Assembly: GCA_963676355.1 (NCBI GenBank)
Contig: OY781093.1
Location: 248,001-312,000 of the forward strand
DNA: 64,000 bases
Direction of reading: 5' to 3'
Origin: JAGLOK01 sp963676355
GTDB lineage: Bacteria; Bacillota; Clostridia; Christensenellales; UMGS416
A program made the translations under genes and the position numbers. The notes below the pieces were generated by a model. It was not told the origin of the DNA and ran no database searches. It saw nothing but the letters and a program-made list of their open reading frames with translations. Of the stretch, positions 17,144-28,200 are shown one piece after another; the first letter of the stretch is position 1; each line of letters opens with the position of its first letter.

Positions 17144-19236
17144 ACAAAGATTACATCGTAACAAACAGAGAACTATCATGGCTTGATTTTAACTTTCGTG
17201 TTTTGCAAGAAGCACAGGATGACAGAAATCCGCTCTTTGAGAGGCTGAAATTTTTGGCCATTACATCCAGTAATCTGGATGAGTTTTTTATGGTGCGTGT
17301 TGCGGCGCTCCAGGCACAGATTATGTCAGGCTATGAAGTAAAAGATATTTCAGGCATGACTGCGGCGCAGCAGCTTGAAAAAGTGTTGGAAAAGATCCAT
17401 AGGCTTGCAACCCTGCAGACAGCAACTTGCCATAGATTGTTTTCAGATGTAGAAAATATAGGTGTGAAGTTTTTAAGGCATAATATGCTTAGCTCACCTC
17501 AAAAAGAATTTTGCTCCAGATATTTTCGCAAAGTGATTCAACCCGTGCTCACTCCACTTGCGGTGGATGCATCGCGCCCTTTTCCACAGGTTTTGGGACG
17601 TTCGATAAATCTTGCAGTTCGTCTTGAAGACAGTGAGCAAAACACGCTTTATGCTTTGGTCCAGGTTCCATCTTTGTTGTCAAGATATGTGGAGCTTGAA
17701 GAAAAGAATTCATTTATACTTATTGAAGATATAATTCTCATTCATATATCATCGCTTTTTGAGGGATACACTATAAAAGGAGTTACTCTATTTAGAGTTA
17801 CCCGAGATGGAGACCTTGAAGTGGATGATGACGTTTCAGATTTGATGGATGAGATACAAAAGCTTATTCAAAAGCGAAGAAGAGGGCAACCTGTTCGAGT
17901 TGAGATAATGAAAAGCTTTGCTTTTTCCGAAGAAGATTCTCAGCTTATAGGATTCCTTAAAGAAAAACTTAACACAAAAGATTCTGACGTTTTCATGCTG
18001 GATATGCCGCTTGATTTGACTTTTCTTTTTGGATTTACAGGAATTGATGGATTTTCAGAGCATAAGTTTAAGCCGATGCCGCCACTTAATCCAGTAATGC
18101 TAAAAGACAGTGTTGATATTTTCAACACAATCAGCGAACGTGACATATTGGTGCAGCATCCTTATGAAAGTTTTGACTGTGTGGTGGATTTTATTAACCG
18201 AGCTGCTGATGATCCAAATGTTCTTGCAATAAAGCAGACCCTGTACAGAGTTTCGGGAAACTCCCCTATCGTAGCGGCGCTTATCCGTGCTGTGCAAAGC
18301 GGAAAACAAGTCACCGTTTTGGTTGAACTTAAAGCAAGATTTGATGAGGAAAATAATATTGCTTGGGCGAAAGCTTTGGAAAAAGCAGGTTGCCATGTGA
18401 TATATGGATTGGTTGGACTTAAAGTTCACTGCAAAGTGCTACTTGTTGTTCGTCGTGAAGAAACAGGAATAAAAAGATATCTTCATCTTTCTACCGGCAA
18501 CTATAACGACAGCACAGCAAAGATTTATACGGACACGGGGTTATTTACTTGCAAAGAGTCATTCTGCTCGGATGCTTCTGCACTTTTTAACATGCTGACG
18601 GGATATTCCACACCCGCAGGATTTAGAAAATTTAAAGTCGCGCCGGCCTATCTTAAAAAATTCTTTATTGAGATGATAGATGATGAAATAGCAAATGCAA
18701 AGGCAAATAAACCTGCCTATATTGTTGCAAAGATAAATTCACTTATTGATCGTGATGTTATATATAAATTATATGATGCCTCAAACGCAGGGGTTAAAGT
18801 TGACCTGATTGTTCGCGGAATCAACGGATTGCGCAGCCGCATTGAAGGAATGTCTGAAAATATCACGGTAAAATCTATTGTGGGAAGATTCCTTGAGCAT
18901 GATAGAATATATAAGTTTTGTGCAGGCGGAAAAGACTTGATATTCATTGGCAGTGCCGACTGGATGCCAAGAAATCTTGTGCGCAGAATAGAAGTTATTT
19001 TTCCTATTGAAAACGAGGATATCAAAAAAAGGATTAATAAAACACTTGATATTATGCTTTTAGACAATGTAAAAGCAAGAATTCAAACGTCTGACGGAAA
19101 ATACCGGTATGTTGAAAATAATAAGAAGAAAGTCTTATCACAGTATAAAATATATGAAGAGTTGGCAGAAAAGCTAAAAGAAGATTACTTATCAAAAGAT
19201 GCTCTATATATACCCATTAAAGGCGAGCGAAAATAA
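17140..19236 (+). CDS. ppk1: Polyphosphate kinase 1
   Basis: The 698-residue product begins with the family signature N-R-E-L-S-W-L-D-F-N-x-R-V-L-Q-E-A. It carries the catalytic histidine region K-V-H-C-K and Y-L-H-L-S-T-G-N-Y-N of the phospholipase D-like domains. It reversibly makes polyphosphate from ATP. Length and motif order match PPK1. It is translationally coupled to ppx, so one operon encodes both synthesis and breakdown. Confidence 0.95.
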   Translation: MNKDYIVTNRELSWLDFNFRVLQEAQDDRNPLFERLKFLAITSSNLDEFFMVRVAALQAQIMSGYEVKDISGMTAAQQLEKVLEKIHRLATLQTATCHRLFSDVENIGVKFLRHNMLSSPQKEFCSRYFRKVIQPVLTPLAVDASRPFPQVLGRSINLAVRLEDSEQNTLYALVQVPSLLSRYVELEEKNSFILIEDIILIHISSLFEGYTIKGVTLFRVTRDGDLEVDDDVSDLMDEIQKLIQKRRRGQPVRVEIMKSFAFSEEDSQLIGFLKEKLNTKDSDVFMLDMPLDLTFLFGFTGIDGFSEHKFKPMPPLNPVMLKDSVDIFNTISERDILVQHPYESFDCVVDFINRAADDPNVLAIKQTLYRVSGNSPIVAALIRAVQSGKQVTVLVELKARFDEENNIAWAKALEKAGCHVIYGLVGLKVHCKVLLVVRREETGIKRYLHLSTGNYNDSTAKIYTDTGLFTCKESFCSDASALFNMLTGYSTPAGFRKFKVAPAYLKKFFIEMIDDEIANAKANKPAYIVAKINSLIDRDVIYKLYDASNAGVKVDLIVRGINGLRSRIEGMSENITVKSIVGRFLEHDRIYKFCAGGKDLIFIGSADWMPRNLVRRIEVIFPIENEDIKKRINKTLDIMLLDNVKARIQTSDGKYRYVENNKKKVLSQYKIYEELAEKLKEDYLSKDALYIPIKGERK

Positions 19237-19318
19237 TTATCACATTTTTTTAAAAATAAAATGAACCATATCCCCTTGTCTTGCGACTGATGTTGTGAAG
19301 GATAACTTGGAGGAAAGT

Positions 19319-19807
19319 TTGGCGAGCGAAGAGAAAAAATTTGAAAAAACTTATAACGAATTAAGCGGAAAAGTTTATTCTCTTGCAAGGTATAAAGGAC
19401 TGTCCACCGAAGACAGCAGGGATATTGTTCAGGAAACCTTTGCCGCAGTCTTTGCGGGATATCATACCTTTATGAACAAATCTTCTATAAAGACTTACGT
19501 TATTTCAATAGCGCAAAACAAGATATCCGATTTCTACCGAAAAAAGTACAAAAGAAATGAAACGGGATTGGACGAAAGCATCACAAAAGATGCGGCAGAC
19601 AAAGACATTGTTGAAGTGACTGATGTGCAGAATCAGGTGTCAAAACTTACAAAAGATCAGCAATACCTTTTACACCTAGTGTTTACACAGGGGCTAAATT
19701 TCAATGAAGCAGCAGCGGTGATGAACATTCCTGCGGGAACTGTGAAATCGCGTATGTTTAAAATAAGAGGCATTTTAAAACAAGGCTTGGGGGAAAACTA
19801 CAGATGA
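19319..19807 (+). CDS. ECF-type RNA polymerase sigma factor
   Basis: The 162-residue product has sigma region 2 (S-R-D-I-V-Q-E-T-F) and region 4 with a helix-turn-helix ending P-A-G-T-V-K-S-R-M-F. It should direct RNA polymerase to a specific stress regulon. I place the start at TTG 19319, 5 nt after GGAGG; an upstream GTG at 19295 lacks a site. It overlaps the anti-sigma gene by 4 bp, the usual arrangement for co-regulated pairs. Confidence 0.85.
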   Translation: MASEEKKFEKTYNELSGKVYSLARYKGLSTEDSRDIVQETFAAVFAGYHTFMNKSSIKTYVISIAQNKISDFYRKKYKRNETGLDESITKDAADKDIVEVTDVQNQVSKLTKDQQYLLHLVFTQGLNFNEAAAVMNIPAGTVKSRMFKIRGILKQGLGENYR

Positions 19808-20097
19808 ATTGTGAAAAAATGAATGAATACATACCACAGCTGCTGGCACAATCATTGGATCGTGAAGAAGAAAAAGATGTGCTTAACCATCTGATGAATT
19901 GTGAAAACTGCAGACAAGAGCTAGCCTTTTGGACAAAAATTGCAGATTCTGCTTCAAAATATGAGCATGAGTTTTCAAAGGATGCAAAAGAAGCTATTCT
20001 AGATGAAATTACAGGCAGGAAAACCACAGCTTTTGAGCTGGTAAAAGAATCGTTTAAGATTTACTTTAAAGTAATTAAAATAATAACAAATATTTAG
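19804..20097 (+). CDS. Anti-sigma factor with zinc-finger motif
   Basis: The 97-residue product contains the zf-HC2 motif H-L-M-N-C-x-x-C (about residues 29-36) near the N-terminus, the core of ZAS-type anti-sigma factors. A C-terminal hydrophobic stretch is short and weak, so the protein may be soluble. It likely binds and silences the sigma factor encoded directly upstream, with a 4-bp overlap. Confidence 0.75.
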   Translation: MNCEKMNEYIPQLLAQSLDREEEKDVLNHLMNCENCRQELAFWTKIADSASKYEHEFSKDAKEAILDEITGRKTTAFELVKESFKIYFKVIKIITNI

Positions 20098-20107
20098 GAG
20101 GCATAAT

Positions 20108-20389
20108 ATGAGTGAACATAAAGATGAAAAAGATTACGGTCCTAAGGAGATAGTGGAAATACTGGACGCGGTATCCGACAAAATCCCTGGCATGGTAAAA
20201 GGACTATTTAACGCAATATATTCCGCTGAAGCTGGCGCTGAAGCAGGAAAATCTGTTGGCAACTTTTATACTAACCTTTTGGAATCAGGCATTCCTGAAG
20301 ATTTAGCGCTGAGACTAACTGAACGATACATGTTCTCAATTCGCGATGTTGTAGAAGTCTCAAAATCAAACAAAGATTATGAGGATTAA
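20108..20389 (+). CDS. Small protein, ECF sigma operon
   Basis: The 93-residue product has no recognised domain. It carries an Ala/Gly-rich middle, and its C-terminal segment (S60-Y74 onward, S-G-I-x4-A-x2-L-x2-R-Y) recurs in the next gene. AGGAGG lies 6 nt before the ATG. Position after the anti-sigma gene suggests an accessory role in the same stress response. Confidence 0.65.
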   Translation: MSEHKDEKDYGPKEIVEILDAVSDKIPGMVKGLFNAIYSAEAGAEAGKSVGNFYTNLLESGIPEDLALRLTERYMFSIRDVVEVSKSNKDYED

Positions 20390-20391
20390 AG

Positions 20392-20652
20392 ATGGACGCC
20401 GTGTGGGCGGTGATTCGGATAATTTATTACGTATTAAAACTGATTATATGGATATTACTTATTCCTTTAATACTGATTATCTGGATTATCAGGATAATAA
20501 TAAACAGGCTTAAATTTAGATCGCAGCTGAAAAAAAGCGGCATTTCAAAAGAATGGGCGAAAAAGCTTTCAGCAAGATATAACTTACGGTTTAGCGACTA
20601 TATTTACTTAATAAAGCTGTCAAAAGAAAATAAAAAAAAGTATGTTGACTAA
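20392..20652 (+). CDS. Small membrane protein, ECF sigma operon
   Basis: The 86-residue product has an N-terminal hydrophobic stretch (about residues 3-38, one long or two short helices). A cytoplasmic tail holds the same S-G-I-x4-A-x2-L-x2-R-Y motif (S49-Y63) as the preceding protein. It starts 2 bp after the upstream stop, so it is coupled. The shared module suggests the two proteins descend from one or bind a common partner. Confidence 0.65.
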   Translation: MDAVWAVIRIIYYVLKLIIWILLIPLILIIWIIRIIINRLKFRSQLKKSGISKEWAKKLSARYNLRFSDYIYLIKLSKENKKKYVD

Positions 20653-20655
20653 AAA

Positions 20656-20686
20656 GGATACGCCGATTAACGGTGTATCTTTCTTT
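20656..20686 (+). terminator. Terminator of the ECF sigma operon
   Basis: The stem GATACGCCG/CGGTGTATC (20657-20665 with 20671-20679) is followed by a T-rich tract. Confidence 0.8.
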
Positions 20687-20744
20687 ATTATTGACTTTTA
20701 TTGTCGGGATTACTAAAATATAAATATATTAAAGGAGGTGGGTT

Positions 20745-21752
20745 ATGACTGAAAAAAAGACTTATGACTTGAAAAAGACTGTAACCATCGCAATTGTTGT
20801 ATCTTTGCTTTTAACTATAGCCATATATCTTGCTTCACTTACAATGGGAAGATTTAGAGATATTTTGCTTCCTGACACGGGTGCATCATGGTATTATTGG
20901 AAACTTCCCGAAGTTCAGCTTTGGGCAAGCGTTAGTGTGTGGGTTTTGTATGTACTGCATCAGGTCTCAGCATGGTACTTGGCTTTTAAAATAAGCAAAC
21001 AAGAAAATGCGCCTAAAGGTCGCATAACAAAACTACATATTGTTTTTCTTGCAGTAAATGTAACTTTTATAATATTGCATATAATTCAATCTATGATCTT
21101 TTATGAGGGACTTGCGCAGTTCGTACCTGTTATGTCATCTCAGGGTTCGGTAATTGTGATGCTTGTCATGGTGCTCATTTTAATGAATGGAAGGCGCGGG
21201 ATGTTTTTTGGGAAAAAGGTTAAACTTCCGCAAAAGGGCGTGGCATCAATATTTAAGGTTCATGGCTATTTCATCGCTTGGGCGCTGGTATACACATTTT
21301 GGTTCCATCCGACAGAAGGAACATTAGGGCATTTAATGGGCTTTTTCTATATGTTTTTGCTGTTTATTCAGCTTTCTTTACCAAAAACAGAAATTCATAC
21401 TGACACAAGATGGGTCACAGTCCTAGAGGTTTATGTAGCAGTGCATGGAGCAATCGTTGCTGTAAATCAGGGAAATGGAATGTGGCCGATGTTCTTGTTT
21501 GGATTTTTATTTATGTTTGTTGTCACTCAGCTTTATGGACTTACCGACAAAAAGCCGCAGATTCTTGCTGTTACTATAAGTTATGCAATCATAGTGCTTC
21601 TTGTTTATTCGGGAGTGCTTGGAAACAGACAAACAATATCCGATGTGCACCAGATAACGTGGATTCCAGTTATATTATACGGACTGGTCTTTGTGCTGGC
21701 TTTTGCTTTTCAAGGATATGCAATGATTCGTGACAAGATACAAAAAAATTGA
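20745..21752 (+). CDS. Polytopic membrane protein of unknown function
   Basis: The 335-residue product has about nine predicted transmembrane helices and few charged residues outside the loops. Several histidines lie in or near helices (for example V-L-H-Q-V-S and K-V-H-G-Y-F), which could bind a cofactor, but no haem or transporter family is recognised. AAAGGAGG lies upstream of the ATG, a strong ribosome site. It is a single-gene unit between two terminators. Confidence 0.65.
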   Translation: MTEKKTYDLKKTVTIAIVVSLLLTIAIYLASLTMGRFRDILLPDTGASWYYWKLPEVQLWASVSVWVLYVLHQVSAWYLAFKISKQENAPKGRITKLHIVFLAVNVTFIILHIIQSMIFYEGLAQFVPVMSSQGSVIVMLVMVLILMNGRRGMFFGKKVKLPQKGVASIFKVHGYFIAWALVYTFWFHPTEGTLGHLMGFFYMFLLFIQLSLPKTEIHTDTRWVTVLEVYVAVHGAIVAVNQGNGMWPMFLFGFLFMFVVTQLYGLTDKKPQILAVTISYAIIVLLVYSGVLGNRQTISDVHQITWIPVILYGLVFVLAFAFQGYAMIRDKIQKN

Positions 21753-21760
21753 TTTTATAA

Positions 21761-21787
21761 AGAGGCATTTGAAATGCCTCTTTTTTT
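21761..21787. terminator. Bidirectional terminator
   Basis: The stem AGAGGCATT/AATGCCTCT (21761-21769 with 21773-21781) has T runs on both sides. It serves the convergent membrane-protein gene and addA. Confidence 0.85.
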
Positions 21788-21793
21788 ATGCCT

Positions 21794-24700
21794 TTATAAA
21801 ATATAGTACGCTTCGTCATCTTTTTTGCTCAAAAAGTATATTCCAGTTTCTTTAACTTCGACTCCGGTCAATTCTTCCAACGCTCTTTTATAGATTGTTA
21901 GTTGATTGCTATAATGCTTCATTAGTTCCTGAGGAGTATTTTCGTCTGTAATTTTGTTTGTTTTATAATCCACGAGCACCCATTTATTATCTTCCATAAA
22001 ACACAGATCTATTATTCCTTGAACAAGTAGATCCTTTTCAGAGGAAATCTCTCTATACGCCTTACTTGCCTTTATTTTTATTACAAATGGTAGTTCCTTT
22101 TTTACTTTATTTGAAGCTACAATTCTTTTACAGATATCACTTTGTAAAAACCTTTGGATAGAGTTTATATCAATTTCACCTTCAGAATCGTTTGGAAGAA
22201 TGCTTTTTGATATCAATTGATTGATGGTTTCGTGAACCTCTTTTATTTTTGAATCAAACTCTATAAACTGCATTACTGTGTGTGTGAATGTTCCACGTTG
22301 TGCGGCAGTATATGAAATATCTTCTCTCATAAAGTCTGGCACATCTGCAAAGTCATCCATTGCAAACTGCACAGGAGTGCCGGAAAGAAGCGCAGTTGCT
22401 GTTGTTTTAGCAGGTATATATTGTTCTTTTTCATGCTTTTTTAAGAATATATCTTCAGAAGGCATATTTTTCGAAAGATCGTTAATTGCATCAAGAACTG
22501 CATTTTTTCTTTTTTTCTTGTCATGTTGAAGAGCAGTGGCAGGAATAATTTTAGAATAGATTCCGTTAATTTTTGTCTCCAGAACATCGTCTGCAATATC
22601 ATTTCCGCTTACTCTTATTGCACTTGCAGCGAGTATATCAAGGAAAGGTTTGTCGAACAAAAGCTCGCCCCGCTTTGGGAGCATCCAGCTTTGTATTTTT
22701 GCAGTTAAGTTGCGGCTAACACTGCCTATCATTATAAGGCGCTCGCGTGCTCGGGTTAAAGCAACGTATAAAATTCTCAGGCTTTCCGAGTTGTCTGTAA
22801 ATGTTGAAATATCTGATGATGCTTCATATGCTATGGTTGTCTTCTTTGTCATTTCCTGTGGATCATAGCATTTAACTCCGGGTGGCAAACCACCTGATAA
22901 AATTACGGACTCTGTGTTACTCAGTGTTCCGGAGTTGGTGTTCATGAGAATTACAACGGGAAACTCCAGTCCCTTTGATTTATGTATGCTCATAAATTTT
23001 ACGCTGTCTTCATTTGTTTCGCTGCCTGCGGATTCAAAATCTGCGTTACTTTGGCTTACGCTTTTTAAGTGCTCAATAAAAAGTGACAAATTTCTTCCCG
23101 GCTTCATTGAAAACGCATCACCGCGCTCTGCCAGGATTCTTAGGTTTTGCTGACGAGCTCTGCCTCCCGGAAGTGAACCAACTGCATCATAGAGCATGGT
23201 GTCAGTAAGCATGTGCCAGATAAATTCGCCAACAGGCATGTGCTTGGAAAGTAGACGAAAATTTTCTATTTTATTAAAAAACGATGATAATTTAGCGGAT
23301 AACTCATCTTTTTGCTGATTTTCGTATTTTTCCACAGCTGAGTAAAAAGGTGTGTGCTTTGAACTATATCTTTTTCGTATCCGAATAAGATCCTCAATTG
23401 AAAATCCAAACGCAGGTGAATTCATCGCGGATATTAGTGCCACATCTCTGTGATGGTTGTCAATAATTTTGAGTATGTTTACAGCAATCTCGATTTCAAG
23501 CATATCAAGATAGCCCGATTCGCCAACTGGCGTTACGGGGATTCCGTTTTGTTCAAGTATTCTGCGAACAGGGCGTACAATTGGCTTAAATGAACGCGAT
23601 AAAATGCAGATGTCGGAATATTTTGCAGGCCTGAACACACCCTTTTTTCCATCATATATTTTTTGCGATATAATTTCTTTTATTTTATTTGCTGCAAGCA
23701 CTGCTTCATATTCTATGTTAGACATTGTGCTGTCATCTTCTTTTTGCTGCGTATCAATTATTAAAAGCTCAGCCTTCGCATTTTCATATTCCCCATCAGG
23801 TCTGCGGGCTTTGCATTTTAAAAGCTCATATCCCTTATAATCCACTCCACCTGTTTTTCTGGTCATAACATCTGTGAATACAAAATTTATAAAATCCACC
23901 ACGGGCTTTGATGAGCGAAAGTTTTCACTTAGCGGGATAAGGTGATTTTCACCTTCAAGCATAACAGAGGAAATATCCATTCTTTTAATAAAAAGCGAAG
24001 GTTCTGCCTGACGGAAAGAATAGATGCTTTGCTTCACATCACCAACGCAGAAAAGATTATCTCCTTTTGTAATAAATGAAATCAGTTTTTCTTGCAGCTG
24101 ATTTGTGTCCTGATATTCATCAACAAAGACATACTCATATCTTTCGCGTTCTTCGTTTTTTGCTTTTTCGTTTTCAAGCGCTTTTAGTGAAAAATGCATT
24201 AAATCGGCAAAATCTAAAAGATTATACCGTCTTTTTGCTTTCATAAACTGTTTATCATATTCTAAAACCAATCGAGCAAGCGCAGATATCGCTGGACTCA
24301 TATGATGAGTTCTCTGAGTAATTTCTTCAAGAGTCGAAAATATGGGTGAACTTTGCAAAGCACTTATTGTCTTTTTTGCAGAGTCTCTTAGTTTCTTTGC
24401 CATATCAGCATATGTGGGATTGCAATCTTTGTCTTTTCGTGGCAAGCGAGCAAAAACAATGCTAAACACAGAATCCTTCATTTCTTGAAATTCATCCATT
24501 TTAGATGCAATTTTTATAGCATTCATTTCAGTTTGCAATAATTCTGTATAGCTTGCAGGTCCACCAGGCATAAGTGTATATCTGAGTGCTGTTTCAATGT
24601 CTGCCTGTGCGGAAGATAGTTTAAATTTTAAAGAGCGGATAGCAGCTTTCATCCAAGGGCTTGTTTTTAGCTCATCTTTATTCATAAGATAGCTTTTTTC

Positions 24701-25276
24701 CCATGACGATATGAAATTTTTATAATCCGGATATTTACGCGCATAATCATATGCATTTAAAACAATGTCATTTAGCGCTGCAGCTTTACCAGAGGCAAGG
24801 GTATCGCAAAGAAAAATAAAGTCGTTTTTAGCTTCTTCAAACTCACGTTCAATTATTTTTTTAATATTTTTTTGAGATATATTTTGTTTTTCATCTTCTG
24901 AAAGCACCGAAAAAGCGGGATCTAAATCTACAGCATGATAGTGTCTCCTTAAAAGCTTGGTAAGATATGAGTCTATAGTGCAGATATCAGCATCAGTAAG
25001 CGCACGTAATTGTCTTCTTAAAAAAGCATCATTATTTTTTTTAATTTCAGACTTTAATACATCAGCTACGCGTTCTCGCATCTCAGAGGCGGCAGCCTTC
25101 GTAAATGTTATAAGAAGCAGGCGGTTTGCAGGGACTTTTTCTTCAACTAAAAGACGCACCGCACGGCGCGCTACAACTGCTGTTTTTCCGCTGCCAGCAG
25201 CTGCCGCAACAAGAAGGTTTGCACCTGAATGAGAGATAGCTTTGCTTTGGGAAGGAGTAAATTTTATATCAGCCAT
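21794..25276 (-). CDS. addA: AddAB helicase-nuclease, subunit AddA
   Basis: The roughly 1160-residue product is a UvrD-type helicase with Walker A A-A-A-G-S-G-K-T near the N-terminus and the D-E-Y-Q-D-T-N motif II. A RecB-family nuclease domain (L-V-D-Y-K-T-N) lies at the C-terminus. With AddB it resects double-strand ends for recombination. Three ATGs stand in tandem; 25276 is best spaced from GGGGG. The gene overlaps addB by 8 bp. Confidence 0.95.
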   Translation of the reverse strand: MADIKFTPSQSKAISHSGANLLVAAAAGSGKTAVVARRAVRLLVEEKVPANRLLLITFTKAAASEMRERVADVLKSEIKKNNDAFLRRQLRALTDADICTIDSYLTKLLRRHYHAVDLDPAFSVLSEDEKQNISQKNIKKIIEREFEEAKNDFIFLCDTLASGKAAALNDIVLNAYDYARKYPDYKNFISSWEKSYLMNKDELKTSPWMKAAIRSLKFKLSSAQADIETALRYTLMPGGPASYTELLQTEMNAIKIASKMDEFQEMKDSVFSIVFARLPRKDKDCNPTYADMAKKLRDSAKKTISALQSSPIFSTLEEITQRTHHMSPAISALARLVLEYDKQFMKAKRRYNLLDFADLMHFSLKALENEKAKNEERERYEYVFVDEYQDTNQLQEKLISFITKGDNLFCVGDVKQSIYSFRQAEPSLFIKRMDISSVMLEGENHLIPLSENFRSSKPVVDFINFVFTDVMTRKTGGVDYKGYELLKCKARRPDGEYENAKAELLIIDTQQKEDDSTMSNIEYEAVLAANKIKEIISQKIYDGKKGVFRPAKYSDICILSRSFKPIVRPVRRILEQNGIPVTPVGESGYLDMLEIEIAVNILKIIDNHHRDVALISAMNSPAFGFSIEDLIRIRKRYSSKHTPFYSAVEKYENQQKDELSAKLSSFFNKIENFRLLSKHMPVGEFIWHMLTDTMLYDAVGSLPGGRARQQNLRILAERGDAFSMKPGRNLSLFIEHLKSVSQSNADFESAGSETNEDSVKFMSIHKSKGLEFPVVILMNTNSGTLSNTESVILSGGLPPGVKCYDPQEMTKKTTIAYEASSDISTFTDNSESLRILYVALTRARERLIMIGSVSRNLTAKIQSWMLPKRGELLFDKPFLDILAASAIRVSGNDIADDVLETKINGIYSKIIPATALQHDKKKRKNAVLDAINDLSKNMPSEDIFLKKHEKEQYIPAKTTATALLSGTPVQFAMDDFADVPDFMREDISYTAAQRGTFTHTVMQFIEFDSKIKEVHETINQLISKSILPNDSEGEIDINSIQRFLQSDICKRIVASNKVKKELPFVIKIKASKAYREISSEKDLLVQGIIDLCFMEDNKWVLVDYKTNKITDENTPQELMKHYSNQLTIYKRALEELTGVEVKETGIYFLSKKDDEAYYIL

Positions 25277-28200
25277 CATCATCCCCCAGAATTAGTTTTT
25301 TTGCAGCGTCTTTGTTCATTTCAACATGCTCTTCATGCATATTAACGTCCTTTTTGCATATCGACGAATAATCGCAATACTGGCATTGAGTGCCTGTGGT
25401 GCTTTTTGCTGGAATAACAGGAGCTTGTCCTGAATCCATTTTATCAAGCATTTCTGATGCCTTATCTTTTGCATATAGCATAAGCTTTTCAAAGCCTTTT
25501 TCGGAGATATTGTCACTATTTTTGTCGAAATCGCCATTTTTTTTGATTTTTGCATTAATAAGCGATGATGCACCGAGTTCTGTAATATTTTTATCTAATG
25601 CCTCTATATTTACATCGTTTTCTATAAAAAGTCCTTGCATCTTATCATTACGCTTTTCATTTTTATCTTCATCAATATAGTTTTTACGCAGAGGAAAGTA
25701 GAAAACACCTGAAGCTTTTAAGTCTTTATTTTTTTCAAGATAAGCATTCATGTAGATTAAAAGCTGGAGCTGCCTGCCGGATTCAATCCTTGAATAGTCA
25801 ATTTTTTTAACGCTTGATTTATAGTCAACAATTCTAGCATAATCCTCATATTGATCAAGTCTGTCCACTTTTCCGCCGATGTGCACTTTTGTTCCACTTT
25901 CAAGTGTGACTTCAATCGGACCTAGATCTTTACCTTCTCCGAACTCCACTTCCTGTCCAATAGGTTTAAACTTTGAGCTTTTTAAATGATTGGAATATAC
26001 GATTGCGCCGTGTTTTGCTTTTTTTATAAGAGATGAAGCTTGATAGCCGCCTTTTGCATCTCTTGAAAGGCGTTGGTTATCAAAATTTTGCGCAATGATT
26101 TGCGCTTCGTTTTCCATAATTTCTTCTATCTGAGCTTCAGTCATATTTTTTGCGTCAATTTCGGAGAGTTTAATTCCCAACCGTTCCATGGCTTCATGCA
26201 AAAACGCGCCTTCCCCTGCGGGAGTTATTTCGCTGTCCGGATCATCCGCAGGTGATAGTGCATATTTAATCATGTATGAGAAGGGGCATCCGGCATATTG
26301 CTCTATCTGTGATACTGAAGAGATTATAACGCCGTCTTTTTTTGGAGTCATATCATAGGCTTTTTCATTGGAGGATAAAAACATGCTCATTTTTTGGAGC
26401 TCCTCTTTTGCTGACTCACTTGAAAGGAGTGAGGAAACGGCTTGTTTCCAGTCGGGAGGCGTCATCCTCCCATCTCCCAATGCGCCAAAAGCTCTTGCAG
26501 CAATTGTAAGAGCTGCGGCTTTAGATGATTTATAGTCTATTTTTGCAGGTTGAGGCTCAATATCATATATTTCTTCAATGTTTTTGACTATTTGTGAAGG
26601 CAGCATCGAAGAGTTTTCTGAGCTTTTTGCATAGCTTATGTGAAGTGCGCGGGACGGGAGTGAAAAAGCTTGATATACTGCATAATCCGCATCCATATGC
26701 TTGGCATCGGTGCTTTTCATAAAATCCACTCCAAGCTGTGAAAGAGCATCTACATCCCAATCACTTAAAATGGAGTTTTGTGCACCCAAAGGCGGTAGAT
26801 TTTGCTCATTAGCACCGACAACAAAAAGATGCTTTGTTTCTGCAAGCTTTGTTCTTCCAAGTTCACCAATCAGAACTTCATTTGAGGATGCAGGAAGTGT
26901 TCCGAGTTGGGTAGCCACAAAGCTTTCTTCCATAGCGATAAGGATTTGTTCCAAAGTCATCTCTTTTTCTTCAAAAAGAACATTTAATTGTTCAAGCACG
27001 GAGATTATGCTGTTATAGACCTGTGAAGTAAGAGCTGCATGTTGGAGTGCGCCTGCTTCAAGAAGCTCGTCCCTTTGTTTTATCAATGATTTTTTTATTT
27101 TTGCATTATCAATTAGATGATATATGCTTTTTAAATGCTCTTTTGCACTTTGGTGTTTTAAAGAAAGAACATTAAGAGGATTTATAAGGGTTTCACGGAT
27201 AGAGTTTATTTTTTTCAGATCATATTTTTTTGCACCTCGACGAAGCGGACGAGTAAAAAGGTATGAATCTATTGCATTGTCTAAGATATAATCCTCAAAA
27301 AGCATGGCATCTTTAAATGAAATGTTCAAATATCCACTTTTAAGCATCGCAGTAATGTCACTTTTTGGTGTGGTGTATATTTTGGCCGACAGTGCAGAAA
27401 GAATGTAGGATACGGCCGGATGTTCTGATATGGATTTTCGTCTGTGCGCAAAACACGGTATTTCATATCTTGAAAACATTCGCTCAAAAAGAGGGGCATA
27501 TGTGTTTAGCTCCGAACAGCAAAGAATGCTTATGTCTGAAAATGAGAGATTTTCTTCATCTTTTACTAGATTTAAAATACTGCATGCTATGTGTTCTGCC
27601 TCCTCCTGTGCGGTGGCTGCTTCCGATATATTGATTGAACATTCTCCAGAAAAGGTCTCTGGATTTGTTTTAAACAGATTCTTTTCGAGATGGAGTATGG
27701 AAGGATGCTTTCGCACATGGGGATTTGTTGCATACTCTAGCTTTAAATTCGTTTTTAAGTCTTGTGCAATTTTCTGGAGTCCATTTAGGGCGCGCTCCCC
27801 AGAAAAGAAAAGTTCTTCAGATTCACCTTTTGCATAGTTTATGGTTACTGTGAGTTCGCCGGATAACATATGCAGTGATTTTGCAATTTTAAGATCTTGT
27901 GCTGTAAGCGTATCAAAGCCATCCATAAAAAAGTGGGTGCTTTGATATTTTTTTGCATGTGGCAAAAGCTCTGCCAGTAAATTTATTTTATCATCAGAAT
28001 CGATATAGTCTTTTTTCTTCAAAAAGCTGTGGAATGCATCATATATTTTTCCGATATCATATATTTTATCTGCCGATGTTCCTGATGTGCTCTTAGAAGC
28101 TAAAATGAGGTCATTCGGCTTTATGTCGTGCTTTTTGAAATCACTGATAAGTGTTGCAGCTTCAGAGGCAAAGCCTGTAAAAGACACTGCTTTTTGAAAG

